A stretch of 64,000 nt of DNA from Serripes groenlandicus (Eukaryota > Mollusca > Bivalvia > Cardiida > Cardiidae). The notes below the pieces were generated by a model. That model saw nothing but the letters and a program-made list of their open reading frames with translations. It had not been told where the DNA came from and searched no databases. Location: positions 47,686,143-47,750,142 of the forward strand of contig JASEVX010000013.1 in the NCBI GenBank assembly GCA_031761405.1, read 5' to 3'. This document shows positions 22,151 through 34,520 of this stretch, piece by piece (within the stretch, counting starts at the first letter, position 1; the number at the start of each line of letters is the position of its first letter). The position numbers and the translations under genes are program-made.

Positions 22151-23707
22151 TTTTTTAGCAAGGGGCTCGTTAGGGCCAATTGCTATAGTACCTAATTTTC
22201 GAAACGACGCATCATCTTGAGACTGGAATCTAGACAGGCGTTTTACGATATCGGCATTGAATTACTTCACATCTGTCTTTCTACATCAGCTCTCCGTTTC
22301 TGAACACCATCTCGACTTCATATAGATGTATTGGTGGTTGCAGATCGTACATAATGTCAATGAAAGTGGTAGATTTGTGGAATATTTTGTTAAAATTGAA
22401 TTGACTGTTGCCAGCTAATTCCCATGTTGGTCATCTTGTACCGCCAATAGTTCCTGTTTAAAAATCAAAATGCGGTAACTTGCTGACATATGAAGCCGAA
22501 AATTGATTTGAAATCACTAACCTAAATATTGTAAATCGAATGGAGTAAAGGCAACTTTTCGATTCCGACTCAAAAACAAATTCAGATAAATGAGTCCCAA
22601 TGATAACATATATACTCAAACATGATTTAAATGATAATAAAATAAATAGTTGACAAAATTTAACATATACGATAAATGTGCAAGTGAGCCTAGGCGTCGT
22701 TATTTCTAAAAATCCTTTCGAATAAAATGTATTTTCAGCGGTAACGATAATCAGGAATATTAGAGTATTTCGTTTTAGATTCCTAGGTTAATACATCAAA
22801 TTCTCAACCAATATTAACCTGAACAACCCCAGCAGATGGAATAAGATAATCAAGTCCCAGTTATAAAACAAATGATTTAAATGACATTTGTTTTTTATCA
22901 AGATAAAACGTTTCAATACTAAATATTTCGCTAACTCGTGTATTGGTTTATAATTATGTTATAAATAAAATCCATCGAAGTGGCCGCGTAACGTAGCGGT
23001 TAGCATGTTCGGCCGTGAAGCGGGAGACTTGAGTTCGATTCCCGCTCTGGGCAGATAATTTTTTTTTTATAAGTAAAATATAATATTTTTTGTCTTATAA
23101 ATTGCCGATATCAATGGTGCAATTTTCATTTAACACCGCTGCAATAAACTTTTTGAAAATGTTGGGATTTAAAACGAATTCAAAAGCAATGCATTTAAAA
23201 CTATTCACCTATGCGTTGTGAAACACTAAGAAATGATTAAGTCGTGTGTATGATGTTTTACATCGCTTTTAACAATATTTCAGTCACTGCATGCTGAAGA
23301 AAATGTAGATAACACAGGATTTTATTTCTGCTTTGAAAGTAAAATTGGACTCTCAATATAATTATCATTGTTAGGTTATTGTGATTTTGATATGAAATGT
23401 ATATGTGTTAATTGCATTAAAAAAAGCACGGCTAAAAATCCATTGTAAACCAGGAGGTGTGCTAAGCAGAAACTATCCAGATATCAGATGCTCATGTGTA
23501 TGCCAACTTTTAGTATATCGATAGACCATCATACTGTGTTTGCAGTATTTTGCTTTACTCCTTTATCATTTAATATATGGATATAAAGTGCTAACTAACA
23601 AATTGCTAGTGTAAAGTGTTCAAGTTAGACTTTTGGGATCGGTAAATCCATTTCCAAATGTTATCTGCAGTTAGCACCTTGCTGTGAGCACTTTCAGTGC
23701 TTTGATT
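22151..23707 (+). mobile_element. H2: 1.6-kb HINE-like element, same 3' end type as H1
   Basis: Starts TTTTTTAGCAAGGGGCTCG. Near the 3' end is AGCACCTTGCT (23,673-23,683), 10 of 11 bases inverse to the start, then the perfect hairpin AGCACT-TTC-AGTGCT (23,687-23,701) and TTGATT. H1 has the same stem-TTC-stem-TTGATT end. No gene is present; it contains a tRNA-like insertion. No empty site is available. Confidence 0.6.
22972..23066 (+). other. tRNA-like insertion with T tail
   Basis: D-loop/A-box TAGCGGTTAGCATG, loop CCGTGAA (His-like GTG by position, with C instead of T before it), B-box AGTTCGATTCCC, then a run of T. Imperfect direct repeats TTATAA[A/G]TAAAAT flank it (22,959-22,971 and 23,067-23,079). 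Stems are degenerate, so it is a tRNA pseudogene or short SINE and not a tRNA gene. Confidence 0.6.
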
Positions 23708-24760
23708 GTAAATAAAGTTTATATAAAACAAATGTGTTTTATTTCTCCGATTATAAACCATATCCTTTAATATTGTCTTCTTTTTCCAATAATGTTTATG
23801 CGGTTTCCATGAGCGATAAAGACTAATAGAGAAACACTATGTACACTGCAAATAAGTCTTATTGTGCCCTTTTCAAATCTAAACGAGTCGTCTGCATTTA
23901 AACTACACAGTTTACACCAGAAGGTTTACACTAGTAAACAAAATATTTAAAAATACACACACAGGAAAAATGGTAAAAGTACTCATAACGTCTCAACATC
24001 TGTAAATAACTTTAACTGGAGTTGAACTATTTTTAATATTAGTATGCTTTTTCAATATTGTATCTCACCAACACTTGATTTAAAATTTCAAGTGGACAAG
24101 GGTTAAGAATTACTATACCTTGACTCTAGTTCAAATGAATCGTCTGCTATAAGGTGTATTTATACATTGCTACTGTGTGATGAAACAAAACTAAATGTTT
24201 GCTTAAAATGAGAAAGCTGTTTTATAATACACATCATGAGAGATGTGGTCGCTTCGGTGTCTGGAGACAGAGTGAGCTAGTAATAGTGAATAATGTATGA
24301 TATACTGCACTGTGATCTGATTGGCCAATGTATTGAGAAATAATACTATTCATACATAATCGAGCATTACATTGTGAATTTCGCTGTCAGAAGATAACGC
24401 TTTCATGTGTCTCTCTCAGTTTGATATTAATAGTGTAAACTTGTTTGGGTTTTAGCTAGTTAACGTGTGTCGTTTTCTAGCAGAATTGTCGTCTGCTAAT
24501 AACTGGGGAAAAGGGAAATTTTAAACAAAACCCTGGCTGCTTTTAAAATAGTGAGGTAAAATATCGTTTTAGGAATCCGTAGGCTTTACACTTGTATGTT
24601 TAAAAAGATGTAGGATGCAATCCTAAACATTTATAAATATCGCGGTAATCTGAACGGATCCGTAACCGCAGTAGATATATCTGCTGGAATTTGAAAACAT
24701 TATTTTTACATGTCTGACAATCCATTAGACTGATTGTTCAATTATCTTATTTTTTCAAAG
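23708..24760. other. AT-rich interval without a recognised feature
   Basis: No coding frame, tandem repeat or duplicated block was recognised here. Confidence 0.5.
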
Positions 24761-25690
24761 TATGTTTTGTCAATCAAAGGGATTAACTACCCATTGGATT
24801 GCTATATCTAATTGTTATCGACTGAATTATCTTTGAATTGACATGGTTTCTTACAGATTGATTGAATTTTTCAAGTGTCATGTTGTTTTCAACGATATGT
24901 TAGTTATATCACGGCGTCTAGATCACCTAACGTGTGTTTCCTGGACTTAACACACCAGTACTCCATACACTATTTGTCCCAGGCAACTGGCATCATTAAA
25001 ACATATGCTATTCATGGAAGACACTAGTCGCAATGACTATTATAAATCATCGTAAAGAATGAATTGCAGAGCCTAGGATTCATAAGCGTGTTTATGTTTT
25101 ATGTAATACACCCTTGATGTTCTCGGAGATTTCCGTACGATATCGGCATTTATTAACAGCACACATGCATACATCTATCAACAGTAAATGAAGTTTGTCA
25201 TAAGATATCTACTACACTTGTTATCTCATTATTTTTTTTATTTTGATGATTTTGAAAAGGTGACTTTACACCATAATATCCTGATTAGCACGCCATTATA
25301 TTAGGGTTTATGCGAATTAAAACAACATTTGGAATCAAAGAAAATTATATGTAATCTCGGTCTACATTGTTCGCAATTCATGAATTGAACTTTCATCTAA
25401 ACTGCTTTATAAATGTGCAATATCCTGTTTAGTCAAAGAGGATGATATTAGTCTTACCCTTTCCCACATCAAGCGAATTTTGTAACAAAAGGATACATTT
25501 CCCATTTTGAGCATTTTTTCCATAGTTTACTACGTGTATCAAGTATATACAATACACATAATGACTTAAAAATATTGGTCATGTTGTGCCAAGTCGTTTG
25601 CTTCAGGTTTGTTGTATGTTTAAAATGGTTAACATAAGGAGACACGACAGACTGAGAGAAAACACAATTAAATTGACCTTATCCTGACCT
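24760..25690. repeat. duplicated block B, copy beta (uninterrupted)
   Basis: Collinear with 39,930-40,764 plus 45,800-46,400 (GACATGGTTTCTTACAGATT, GATATCGGCATTTATTAACA, AACATTTGGAATCAAAG). Here the block is uninterrupted, so it shows the state before the 5.0-kb insertion. It contains an old SINE at about 24,880-25,085 (CACACCAGTACTCC). Confidence 0.85.
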
Positions 25691-26085
25691 TTATGGGAAT
25701 AGTTATGGTATTTGTATTCTCATATATGTTTAGATAGAAGGTTACATCAAGAAATATACAATGGAGAAATGGATTGGACTGTAAGCCCAACGTTTAATGT
25801 AGGTCCTCTCCAATAAAGATTGATTTACAGGAAGCTCAGTGAATAGTTCACATGTTCAGAACATATCAGCCTACTTTAGTTTTATAATCTATAATACAAG
25901 AAACAGATACATAAAGGAGAATGGGGAGAGAGCAAGAGAGGGGAAAGAGGGAGAAAGAGATAGATGTAAAGAGGGCAGAAAGAGATAAAGGAGGGTGGTG
26001 CGCATATGGGAGGTTTGTTAATGTATATGTCAATTATTCATACCAAACAAAATATAACATAAATATACAGAATAGTAAACAAAGG
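25690..26085. other. non-coding, GA-rich patch
   Basis: A short purine-rich stretch (about 25,915-25,995, GAGAGAGCAAGAGAG). No gene is seen. Confidence 0.5.
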
Positions 26086-26840
26086 TGAGGGTCAGCTCAA
26101 CATTGTCGAGTAATGCGCCTTCCTTATTAACAAAATGAACCGTGTCCTTACTAAATCGGCATTATTTGTCAAATGAGTCGTACTCAAGACTAAGCTACGT
26201 TTACCTCACAATAATACACAGAGGTTAGGTCAACATTGTCGAGTAATACGTCTAACTTCTTAACCAAATAAGCCGTGTTCCAGACTACAAAACGTGTACC
26301 TCACAAGTATACAAAGATGTCAGGGTCATGTCAACATTTTCGAATAATACGTCTCCCTTCTTTGTCAAATGAGCTCAGGTCATGATTGTCGAGTAATACG
26401 TTTCCATTCTTTACAACTTAATCTTGCTCAAAACATGAATAAGTGAAGCTCTTAATTTTAACCAGGTGTAAGGGTCAGGTCAATATTGTCGAGAAGTGAT
26501 ACGTCTCCCTTCTTTAACAAATGAGCCTTGCACCAGACTAAACTACGTGTACCTCACAATTATACACAAAGGTCAGGGTCAGGTCAACATTGCCGAGTAA
26601 TTCGTCTCCAATATTTACCAAATGAGCCCGTACTACAGATTAAATTCAACTTAATTGTGTTTGTAAGAACTTATGGGGTAATACGTCCCCTTTCTTTACA
26701 AAATGAGCCCGTGCTCCAGATATAAAACAACTAAATTGTGTGTGTTAGAACTTGTCGATTAATACGTCCTCCTTCATTACCAAATGAATCTTACTCCAGA
26801 TTAAAAACAACTTTATTGTGTATGTAAAAACTTCAGATTA
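26085..26840. repeat. degenerate 101-bp-family array, copy beta
   Basis: About eight diverged units with GGTCAGGGTCAGGTCAACAT, TGTCGAGTAATACGTC, TTTACCAAATGAGCC. It corresponds to the more regular array at 32,815-34,520. Confidence 0.85.
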
Positions 26841-28440
26841 AACCACGCCGATTTCAGGGTGATATTAATATGCTATTGTCGAACATACTTTAAAGTTGAT
26901 TTGTATTATATCCCTTGTGATGATACTTTATGAAAAACTACTGAACTTAAATATTTAAAATGTGTTTATGCAATGCAAACTAAAACAAGAGTGACAATAA
27001 AATCGTAAAGTATTACAGTCTTACAGAAATCAATATATAAGTAAAGGGATATAATTAATACATAACTTATTTCACAATTACAATACATAGTAAAGAGTAG
27101 TCTCTCTTAGATCATGTAACGGGTTGGTTTCCCATCATTGTTCATTGTGTATGTTCCTGTGCGTCTAAAGGTATATGAAAAATGGTTAGGGTGTGCATTG
27201 TACTTTGGCGTAGAAAACGGAACTCCCAGGGATTGTCATAGTGATAGTTGAAGGTTCACCGTAATCATGATACCACTTATACATTATGGAGACCTAAACC
27301 TATCTACAGGTAAACTGAATCAAATAATTGAGATTGATTGTCAGGGAACCTCACAGACACCCACAGAGAGACATACAGGGGCAATTGACAATTGAATAAT
27401 TTTGTTACGTTAACCCTATTCGACAAACAAGAAATTTGCTGCAGAAGACTTTGAAAATAGTTTGGCAAAAACTTTAAAAGATTTCTTTAGTGAAGGTTTA
27501 ATTATTAAACAGAGTTGAAAAACATTGCGACAAAAGGAGAACATTTTCATCATGAGCATTTCTCCCTTTGCGTCAATATTTGTCGACCGCAAAGGCATCA
27601 GAAAGCGTCTGTATGTGAGAAAGGATTAAGTATAGATTACACTTCTTTCAGAACACAAATGTTCTAAGTCACTCAAAGTAACCTCCCTTGAAATGTGTTT
27701 ACTTCCTTTTTAACCGAATGTTCATTTAGGATAAACTAGAACCGTGGAAACACTGTGACTTCATGAAACCACCTATTGCCACAAAAACGCAGGTAGGTTC
27801 AAATTAGTTCAATTTCAAGACAATTTTTTCGAAACCTGTCATTAAGGGTTAAGATATGTTTTACATGTCGTTCAGTTAGATTTCCGCACAATCGATTTTA
27901 CATCCTTTATAAACAGACACGTCAACATAATCGTGAGTCCCCTAGAGTTACAGATAAGGGTTTTATTTCATCTTTTTAAATTATTACTTGACCTCCAAAC
28001 GTTATGTTGTGGGACATAAATTTCGAGTGACCGCGAACTAGTACATACGTCATAAGGTACACTGCTCTGGAAATATAAAGACGTGCAAATAATTTGTAGA
28101 TTGGTGTACATGACGGGTTAGACCAGGGACTACCTTCCTGGTTATGTACACATTCACGTCGGTTCCTTTTCACCCTTAACACTAGTGCAGTGGTTCGAAT
28201 GATGTACTCCTGAGTCTTCGGTTAATAAGAAATATTCGCGATTATCGAAAGACTCGTCTCAGTGAATATTGCGAGTGTTGTGAGAACCCACAATATAGTG
28301 TTTAATTCAGTACTTAAACGATTTATTTTTGCAATGGACACTTTATTTTAGACTCCTTACCAATGCCTCAGGACTAAACGATTAATACGTTCTTATAACA
28401 TTTTATATTTGGTAATGTATTTGTAGTTCGTACACAATGC
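26840..28440. repeat. head block of unit beta
   Basis: Matches 34,750-36,100 and parts of 1-731 and 47,000-47,760. It includes the hairpin at 27,522-27,578 and AAGTCACTCAAAGTAACCTC at 27,668. No gene is seen. Confidence 0.8.
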
Positions 28441-28479
28441 TCCACTGTATTACATCCACAATCGAAGACGGATATGTCC

Positions 28480-29560
28480 AACAGAAAACAGTGGTGTAAC
28501 TAAATTACTGTTAAAAGCAGAGTGAACACCTTTATAACTGGTGTAACTATAATACTGTTGGAGGTAGAGTAAAGAAAACCATTTTAGTGGTGTAACTAAA
28601 ATACTGTTTGAAGTAGAGTAAACACCATTCTGAGAAGTGTAACTATAATACTGTTGGAAGTAGAGTAAACACAATTCTGAGTGGTAAAGGTATAATAATG
28701 TTGAACGCAGAGTAAACTGAGTGGTGTAACTTTATAACTGTTTAAGCAGAGGAAACCTACGTTAAGTGGTGTAACTACAATACTGTTGGAAGTAGAGTCA
28801 ACACTATTCAGAGTGGTGTAACTATACTACTGTTGGAAGTAGAGTAAACACCATTCTGAATGGTGTAGGTAAATACTATCGAAATCATACTTAACAGCAT
28901 TCTGAGTGGTGTAACTTTATTATTGTTGAAAGCAGAGAAAACATCAATATCATTGGTGAAACTATGAAAATGTTGGAAGTAGAGTAACGCCATTCTGAGT
29001 GGTGTAACTATAATACTGTTGGAAACAGAGTAAACACCAATCTGAGTGGTGTAGGTATAATATTGTTGAAAGAAGAGAGAACCCCATTCTGAATGGTGTA
29101 AATATGATACTGTTGGAAGCAAAGTAAACACCACTATAAGTGATGTAGGTATAATACTATTGAAAAAAAAGCAAACACCATTCAGTGTTTTGTAAGTATG
29201 ATATTCTTGAAAGTAGAGTAAACGGCCTCCTGAGTCGTGTAACTGTAATACTGTTGAAGGCAGCTTTAACACCACTTGATTGGTGTTACTAAAATACTGT
29301 TGACAGCAGATTAGCCATTTTTTAAGTGGTGTAAGTTTAAAACTTTTGAAAGTAGAGTAAAGACTATTTGTAGTTGTGTAACTATACACTTGATGAAGGC
29401 AGAGAATACGCCATTATGTGTTGTATTACTGTTATACTGTTGAAAGCAGAGTAAACATAAGCATGAGTAGTATAAGTAAAGTAATGTTTAAAGCAAAGCA
29501 AACATAATTATGTGTGATGCAAATATAATACTGTTGAAAACAAAACAAAGATCATTCGCT
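28480..29560. repeat. 47-bp minisatellite, variant subfamily
   Basis: About 23 units with core CTGAGTGGTGTAACTATAAT, a variant of the alpha/delta unit, at the equivalent position in unit beta. The 193-codon minus-strand frame here is a repeat artefact. Confidence 0.93.
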
Positions 29561-30060
29561 CTGATAAAAACTTAAATGATATGAAAATAACAATAGTCCC
29601 GAAATAACTGAAATACTGTCGAAAGCAGGTTGAACAACTTCTCACCCCGATCTAACTATAATAGTGTAGAAAACTTGAGTATACACATTTGTTCTCAATG
29701 TATTACATATAATGTTGGAAGCAAAGCAAACTTTCATGCTCCGAGCCATAAATATTGAAGTGCTGATAGCACATTAAAACACGGACAAAATATAAAAAAA
29801 ATTCAAAGCAAAGTTTAGCACTTCGGTATAACTTCAGTGAACTCGACAGTTTCGGGTATAGTTGCGTCAGTAACCAGAACTGGCGCATTCCAACTCACAT
29901 GAGTTATAATATAGTTATACATGTCTCTAGTTTTCATTCAACTAACATTTCCGAAAACGTATTGAAATGAAATCAGTCGTCCTACTAAGGAAGCAAGTAC
30001 TTTAACTTTAACCATTTTGAATCTTCCAATACTTAATTAATACAATAATGACTCAATTGC
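29560..30060. other. decaying array edge, no gene
   Basis: A few barely recognisable 47-bp units, then unique AT-rich sequence up to the DIRS relic. Confidence 0.4.
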
Positions 30061-31151
30061 CTTCTCAATCATAGCGATCCTTTCCTCAGTTATAATAACT
30101 GTACTCTGACTGAAATCAACTGACTTGACCTCAAGGCTTCACCGTAATTGAAATACCCGCCAATACCATCGTCCAAAAACATTACTATATTATGTCCTAC
30201 GGACCTCAAATACGTAACGACAACGCAAGCAGTTTTCGTAAATATATTCCCGAAAAAAGTGTTTTTGCCATGATATTTCCAACAAAATCCTAAATATGGT
30301 TTATGAACCTCTGACATATCGATGTGATGATAAGCTCACTTTAAATCATACGTAAATGCAAATGCACCCGCTTTAAACATTTGACTGTGCCACACGGATG
30401 TCTCACAAATGCCTGCAATCTAAAAACCAATCTTGGTTTACAGATTTTGTTATATGCTATTGTTAAAGGATTCACAACTTCGGGTAATTTATCTACTTTA
30501 ATAACTACTCCATTTCCCAACGAACTTTCAAGTTCATCCGGTACAAACTATGTGTTATCTCTGGCTGATTTGTTATTCTTTAAATGAGTACTTGTATGGT
30601 AACTTTTAAATGGTAATTTATAACCTTTTACTACAACGTCAACAATATACGTACTATCCGTTACTGATTGCCATTTATCAGCGTGAGCTTTCAGTCTCCC
30701 AACAGGAGAAATGCCATTGCTTTTCAATACCTGATTTTCTGAGCTAGAAATGCTTATAGCAGTTGGCTCATACCCCACACAAGCATTATAAACATACATG
30801 GAGAAATTATTAAAATACGCTTTGTTCTCATCGTTTTTAATACTCATCTTATCATATGATGGTTTCCCTGAACAATCCTTACTCCAGTGTCCTGCTTTCC
30901 TACACTGAAAGCGCAATTCGGGCATTTGTACTAGAGCATTACCAACTTTGACATATGGCATCACCACGATTGGCTGTAATCCCCCTATATGGCCCTGTCC
31001 TTTTGCTTTTCTTCGCTCTTTCTGCTCTAATATTCTGATTAGCTCGTGCCTCTGCTTTATACATCGTCTTCTCGTTTTCCGAGTCTTCAGCAAGTGGGTT
31101 CGACTCGTATTCTTTCACGACTTTCCAACCATATTCGCTGCTGTCAGCCAT
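30060..31151 (-). pseudogene. DIRS-like retrotransposon relic (gag-like and RT)
   Basis: Read on the minus strand from Met at 31,151: MADSSEYGWKVVKEYESNP, a charged stretch, a frameshift near 30,960, then a zinc-knuckle remnant QCRKAGHWSKDC (about 30,870-30,915; the first Cys of the usual CCHC is replaced). Next come GISPVGRLKAHADKW, and a stop followed by VVNPLTIAYN and KPRLV. Reverse transcriptase pieces follow: AYHHIDMSEVHKPYLGF and the catalytic VMFLDDGIGG (about 30,158-30,185), with stops, frameshifts and an internal deletion between them. The order and the FLDDG motif fit DIRS/Ngaro-type elements. RNase H, tyrosine recombinase and terminal repeats are not seen. Confidence 0.85.
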
Positions 31152-31159
31152 CTTAATCA

Positions 31160-31830
31160 GTTTATGTTGATATGACAACATATCTAGCGCTGCGAAGATG
31201 AAATCAAATGAATACATATCCATTATGCGTAAATGATAGGTCATATCCGTGTCCTTTTTTACAAAAACAAACAATAGCTACCCTTGTTACATTAATTACC
31301 AAAACATCCGAGTAAGTCATTGAAGAAATTTAATTGTCTATCAATCCATCTAAATGACCACACCCCAAATCAGTTAATGCATATGAACATATCTGTGTAT
31401 ATACAAGGCATAACTTGCCTATAACGGTGATGTGTATACAGCGTGTATATACCAACGCCTTACATTACGTTTAAACAATGACGAAATAAAGAATATTAAA
31501 CCTGCAAAAAGTAATTTTCGAATGTGCCTCTAGAACGTTCTGCTGTTCTAAACTTTAATTTCAAGAGCACTTTACTATTAGCTTTGAATTGTTCGTCATT
31601 ACTTTTCTTTTTAAATTTGGTTGGTCTTGTTGAACCAGGCTAGATATTCTTATTAACTGCGAATAATTATTTTGTTCACTTATCTTGTCAAACAGCGTTC
31701 AGCTAAACGGCACAAGCTTATTTTATTGCGTGAAACTATGAAGGGAAATTAAGGTAAGCATGATCGAAACCAAAATGACGTCCGAGTTTATTTACTTATT
31801 GGGGTTCAAACTATTAATCGTTGAACTTAA
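31160..31830. other. interval without recognised features
   Basis: No coding or repeat structure was recognised. Confidence 0.4.
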
Positions 31831-32350
31831 GGGTCGCCGTGGTATGTATCTCGCTATTTGAGATATTAATGCATCTGCGTACAGTCCAGCCTATCGGTAG
31901 TCTGTATGAGCTGCGTCTTGCGATTTGAGATCATAATGCATCTGCGTACAGTCCATACTTAGATGAATCTCTATGAGCCGCGTATTGCGATTTGAAGTCT
32001 TATTGCATTTGCGTACAGTCAAGGCATGGGTCAGTCCGTATGAGTCGCGTCTGGTGATTTGAGATATAAAGGTATATGTGTACAGTCAATGTTTAGGTGA
32101 GTCTGTATGAGCCGCGTATTGCGATTTGAGATATAAATACATCTGCATACAGTCAATACTTAAGTGAGTATCTATGAGCCGCGTCTCGCAATTCGAGAGC
32201 GTAATGCTTCTACGTTCAGTCAATACTTAGATGAGTCTGTATTAGCCGCGTCTGGCGTTTTAAGATAGTAATGCATCTGCATACAGTCAAGACTTAAATG
32301 AGTCTGTACGAGCTTCGTCAACCAATTTGCAACCTTATAATCAAGACTTA
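31830..32350. repeat. 67-bp tandem array, about 7-8 units
   Basis: Unit markers: GAGTCTGTATGAGCCGCGT, TTGCGATTTGAGAT, TGCATCTGCGTACAGTC. It starts unit gamma; the sister array is at 37,345-38,240. Confidence 0.93.
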
Positions 32351-32359
32351 CGTGAGTCT

Positions 32360-32810
32360 ATGCACACTCACAGTCCTAGCAGAGTAGTCACTGTCCGCGT
32401 TTATGTTATATATACGTAAATACATTTTCTGACAAATTCTAGAAGTATTGCCTCAATATTCGTTTGCCAATGTAACACTAAATGATGCCAAGTCGACAGA
32501 CGTGGCTGATATATATGTTACTTGTGTAAATGTACATATTCTAACAACAACAATGTTTGTCAATAATCGGGTTTAATTAATGGTCGAGCCGGGGTTCCAA
32601 TGTGCCGAACTGACAAGACCCTGATATGACTTGGCACCGGAACAGTCAGAGCTGCGTACTTCATGATAACAGTTATATTTATGTGTTAAGGCTTGGCTCA
32701 ATACACCCGTAATATGCTTGGTGATTTTTGTACGAAATGGGTATACATACAAATCAAGATTAATTCGTGTTTGTCATTGGATATCTACCACCCTTTAAGT
32801 CTCATATTTA
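32360..32810. repeat. unit gamma block with empty TTAA site
   Basis: 32,360-32,540 matches 38,245-38,370 (ACACTAAATGATGCCAAG). The TTAAGGCTTGGCTCAATACA at 32,686 corresponds to the right flank of the 5.0-kb transposon (TTAAAGCGTTGCTC) and is uninterrupted. Confidence 0.75.
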
Positions 32811-32814
32811 CAGA

Positions 32815-34520
32815 GGTCAGTAAGGTCAACATTGTCGTGTAATGCGTCCCCATCTTTACCAAATGCACCTTGCTAAAGACTGAACAACGTGTACCTCACA
32901 ATAATACACAGAGAACGGGAAGGGTCAACATTGTCGTTTATTACGTCCCCCATCTTTACCAAATGAACCGTTCTCCAGACTGAGCAACGTGTATATCAAA
33001 AAAGTATACAGAGGACGAGGCAAGGTCAACATTGTCGTGTTATTTGTCTCCCTTCTATACCAAGTGATCCTCGGTTCAGACTGGACAACGTGTACCTCAC
33101 AATAATACACAGAGGACGGGGTAAGGTCAACATTGTCGTGTAATACGTCCCCCATATTTGCTAAATGAACCGTGCTCCAGTCGTTACTGCGTGTACGTTA
33201 CAATAATACACAGAGGATGGGGTAAGGTCAACATTGTCGTGTAATACGTCCCCCATATTTGCCAAATGAACCGTGCTCCAGTCGTTATTGCGTGTACGTT
33301 ACAATAATACACAGAGGATGGGGTAAGCCCAACAATGTCGTGTAATACGTCCCCCATCTTTGCCAAATGAACCGTGCTCCAGTCCAAACTACGTGTACCT
33401 CACACTAATACACAGAGGACGGGTTAAGGTCAACAATGTCGTGTAATACGTCTCCCTTCTTTACCAAATGAACCGTGCTCCAGTCTGAACAGCGTGTACC
33501 TCACACTAATACACAGAGGACGGGGTAAGGTCAATAATGTCGTGTAATACGTCCCCCATCTTTACCAAATGAACCGTGCTCCAGTCCAAACTGCGTGTAC
33601 CTCACACTTATACACAGAAGACGGGTTAAGGTCAACAATGTCGTGTAATACGTCTCCCTTCTTTACCAAATGAACCGTGCTCCAGTCTGAACAGCGTGTA
33701 CCTCACACTAATACACAGAGGACGGGTTAAGGTCAATAATGTCGTGTAATACGTCCCCCATCTTTGCCAAATGAACCGTGCTCCAGTCGTTACTGCGTGT
33801 ACGTTACAATAATACACAGAGGACGGGGTAAGGTCAATAATGTCGTGTAATACGTCCCCCATCTTTACCAAATGAACCGTGCTCCAGTCGTTACTGCGTG
33901 TACGTTACAATAATACACAGAGGACGGGATAAGGTCAATAATGTCGTGTAATACGTCCCCCTTCTTTACGAAATGAACCGTGCTCCAGTCTGAACAGTGT
34001 GTACCTCACAATAATACACAGAGGACGGGGTAAGGTTAACATTGTCGTGTAATACCTTCCCCATCTTTACGAAATGAACCGTGCTCCAGTCTGAACAGCG
34101 TGTACCTCACAATAATACACAGAGGACGGGGTAAGGTCAACATTGTCGTTTAATACGTCCCCCATCTTTGCCAAATGAACCGTGCTTCAGTCGTTACTGC
34201 GTGTACGTTACAATAATACACAGAGGACGGGTAAGGACAATAATGTCGTATAATACGTCCTCCATCTTTGCCAAATGAACCGTGCTCCAGTCGTTACTGC
34301 GTGTACGTTACAAAAATACACAGAGGACGGGGTAAGGTCAATAATGTCGTGTGATACGTCCCCCATCTTTGCCAAATGAACCGTGCTCCAGTCGTTACTG
34401 CGTGTACGTCACAATAATACACAGGAGACGGGGTAAGGTCAACAATGTCGTGTCATACGTCTCCCATCTTAACCAAATGAACCGTGCTCCAGTCTGAACA
34501 GCGTGTACCTCACAATTATG
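32815..34520. repeat. 101-bp tandem array, about 17 units
   Basis: Unit: CACAGAGGACGGGGTAAGGT, CAACATTGTCGTGTAATACG, TCCCCCATCTTTACCAAATG, AACCGTGCTCCAGTC. Two subtypes alternate (CAGTCGTTACTGCGTGTACG and CAGTCTGAACAGCGTGTACC). Confidence 0.97.

Noticed and set aside
24300..24360. Inverted ATTATGTATGA-like pair as a small transposon
   Set aside because: Arms are short and AT-rich, with no flanking duplication and no second copy.
28808..29389. 193-codon minus-strand ORF with Tyr/Ser-rich repeats
   Set aside because: It follows the 47-bp minisatellite: three units make 47 codons, so frames recur without selection.
32925..33871. Minus-strand ORFs of 67-79 codons
   Set aside because: By-products of the 101-bp array; their starts and stops follow the repeat subtypes.
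32815..34520. CRISPR-like regular spacing
   Set aside because: The whole 101-bp unit is conserved, without unique spacers, and the window is eukaryotic.
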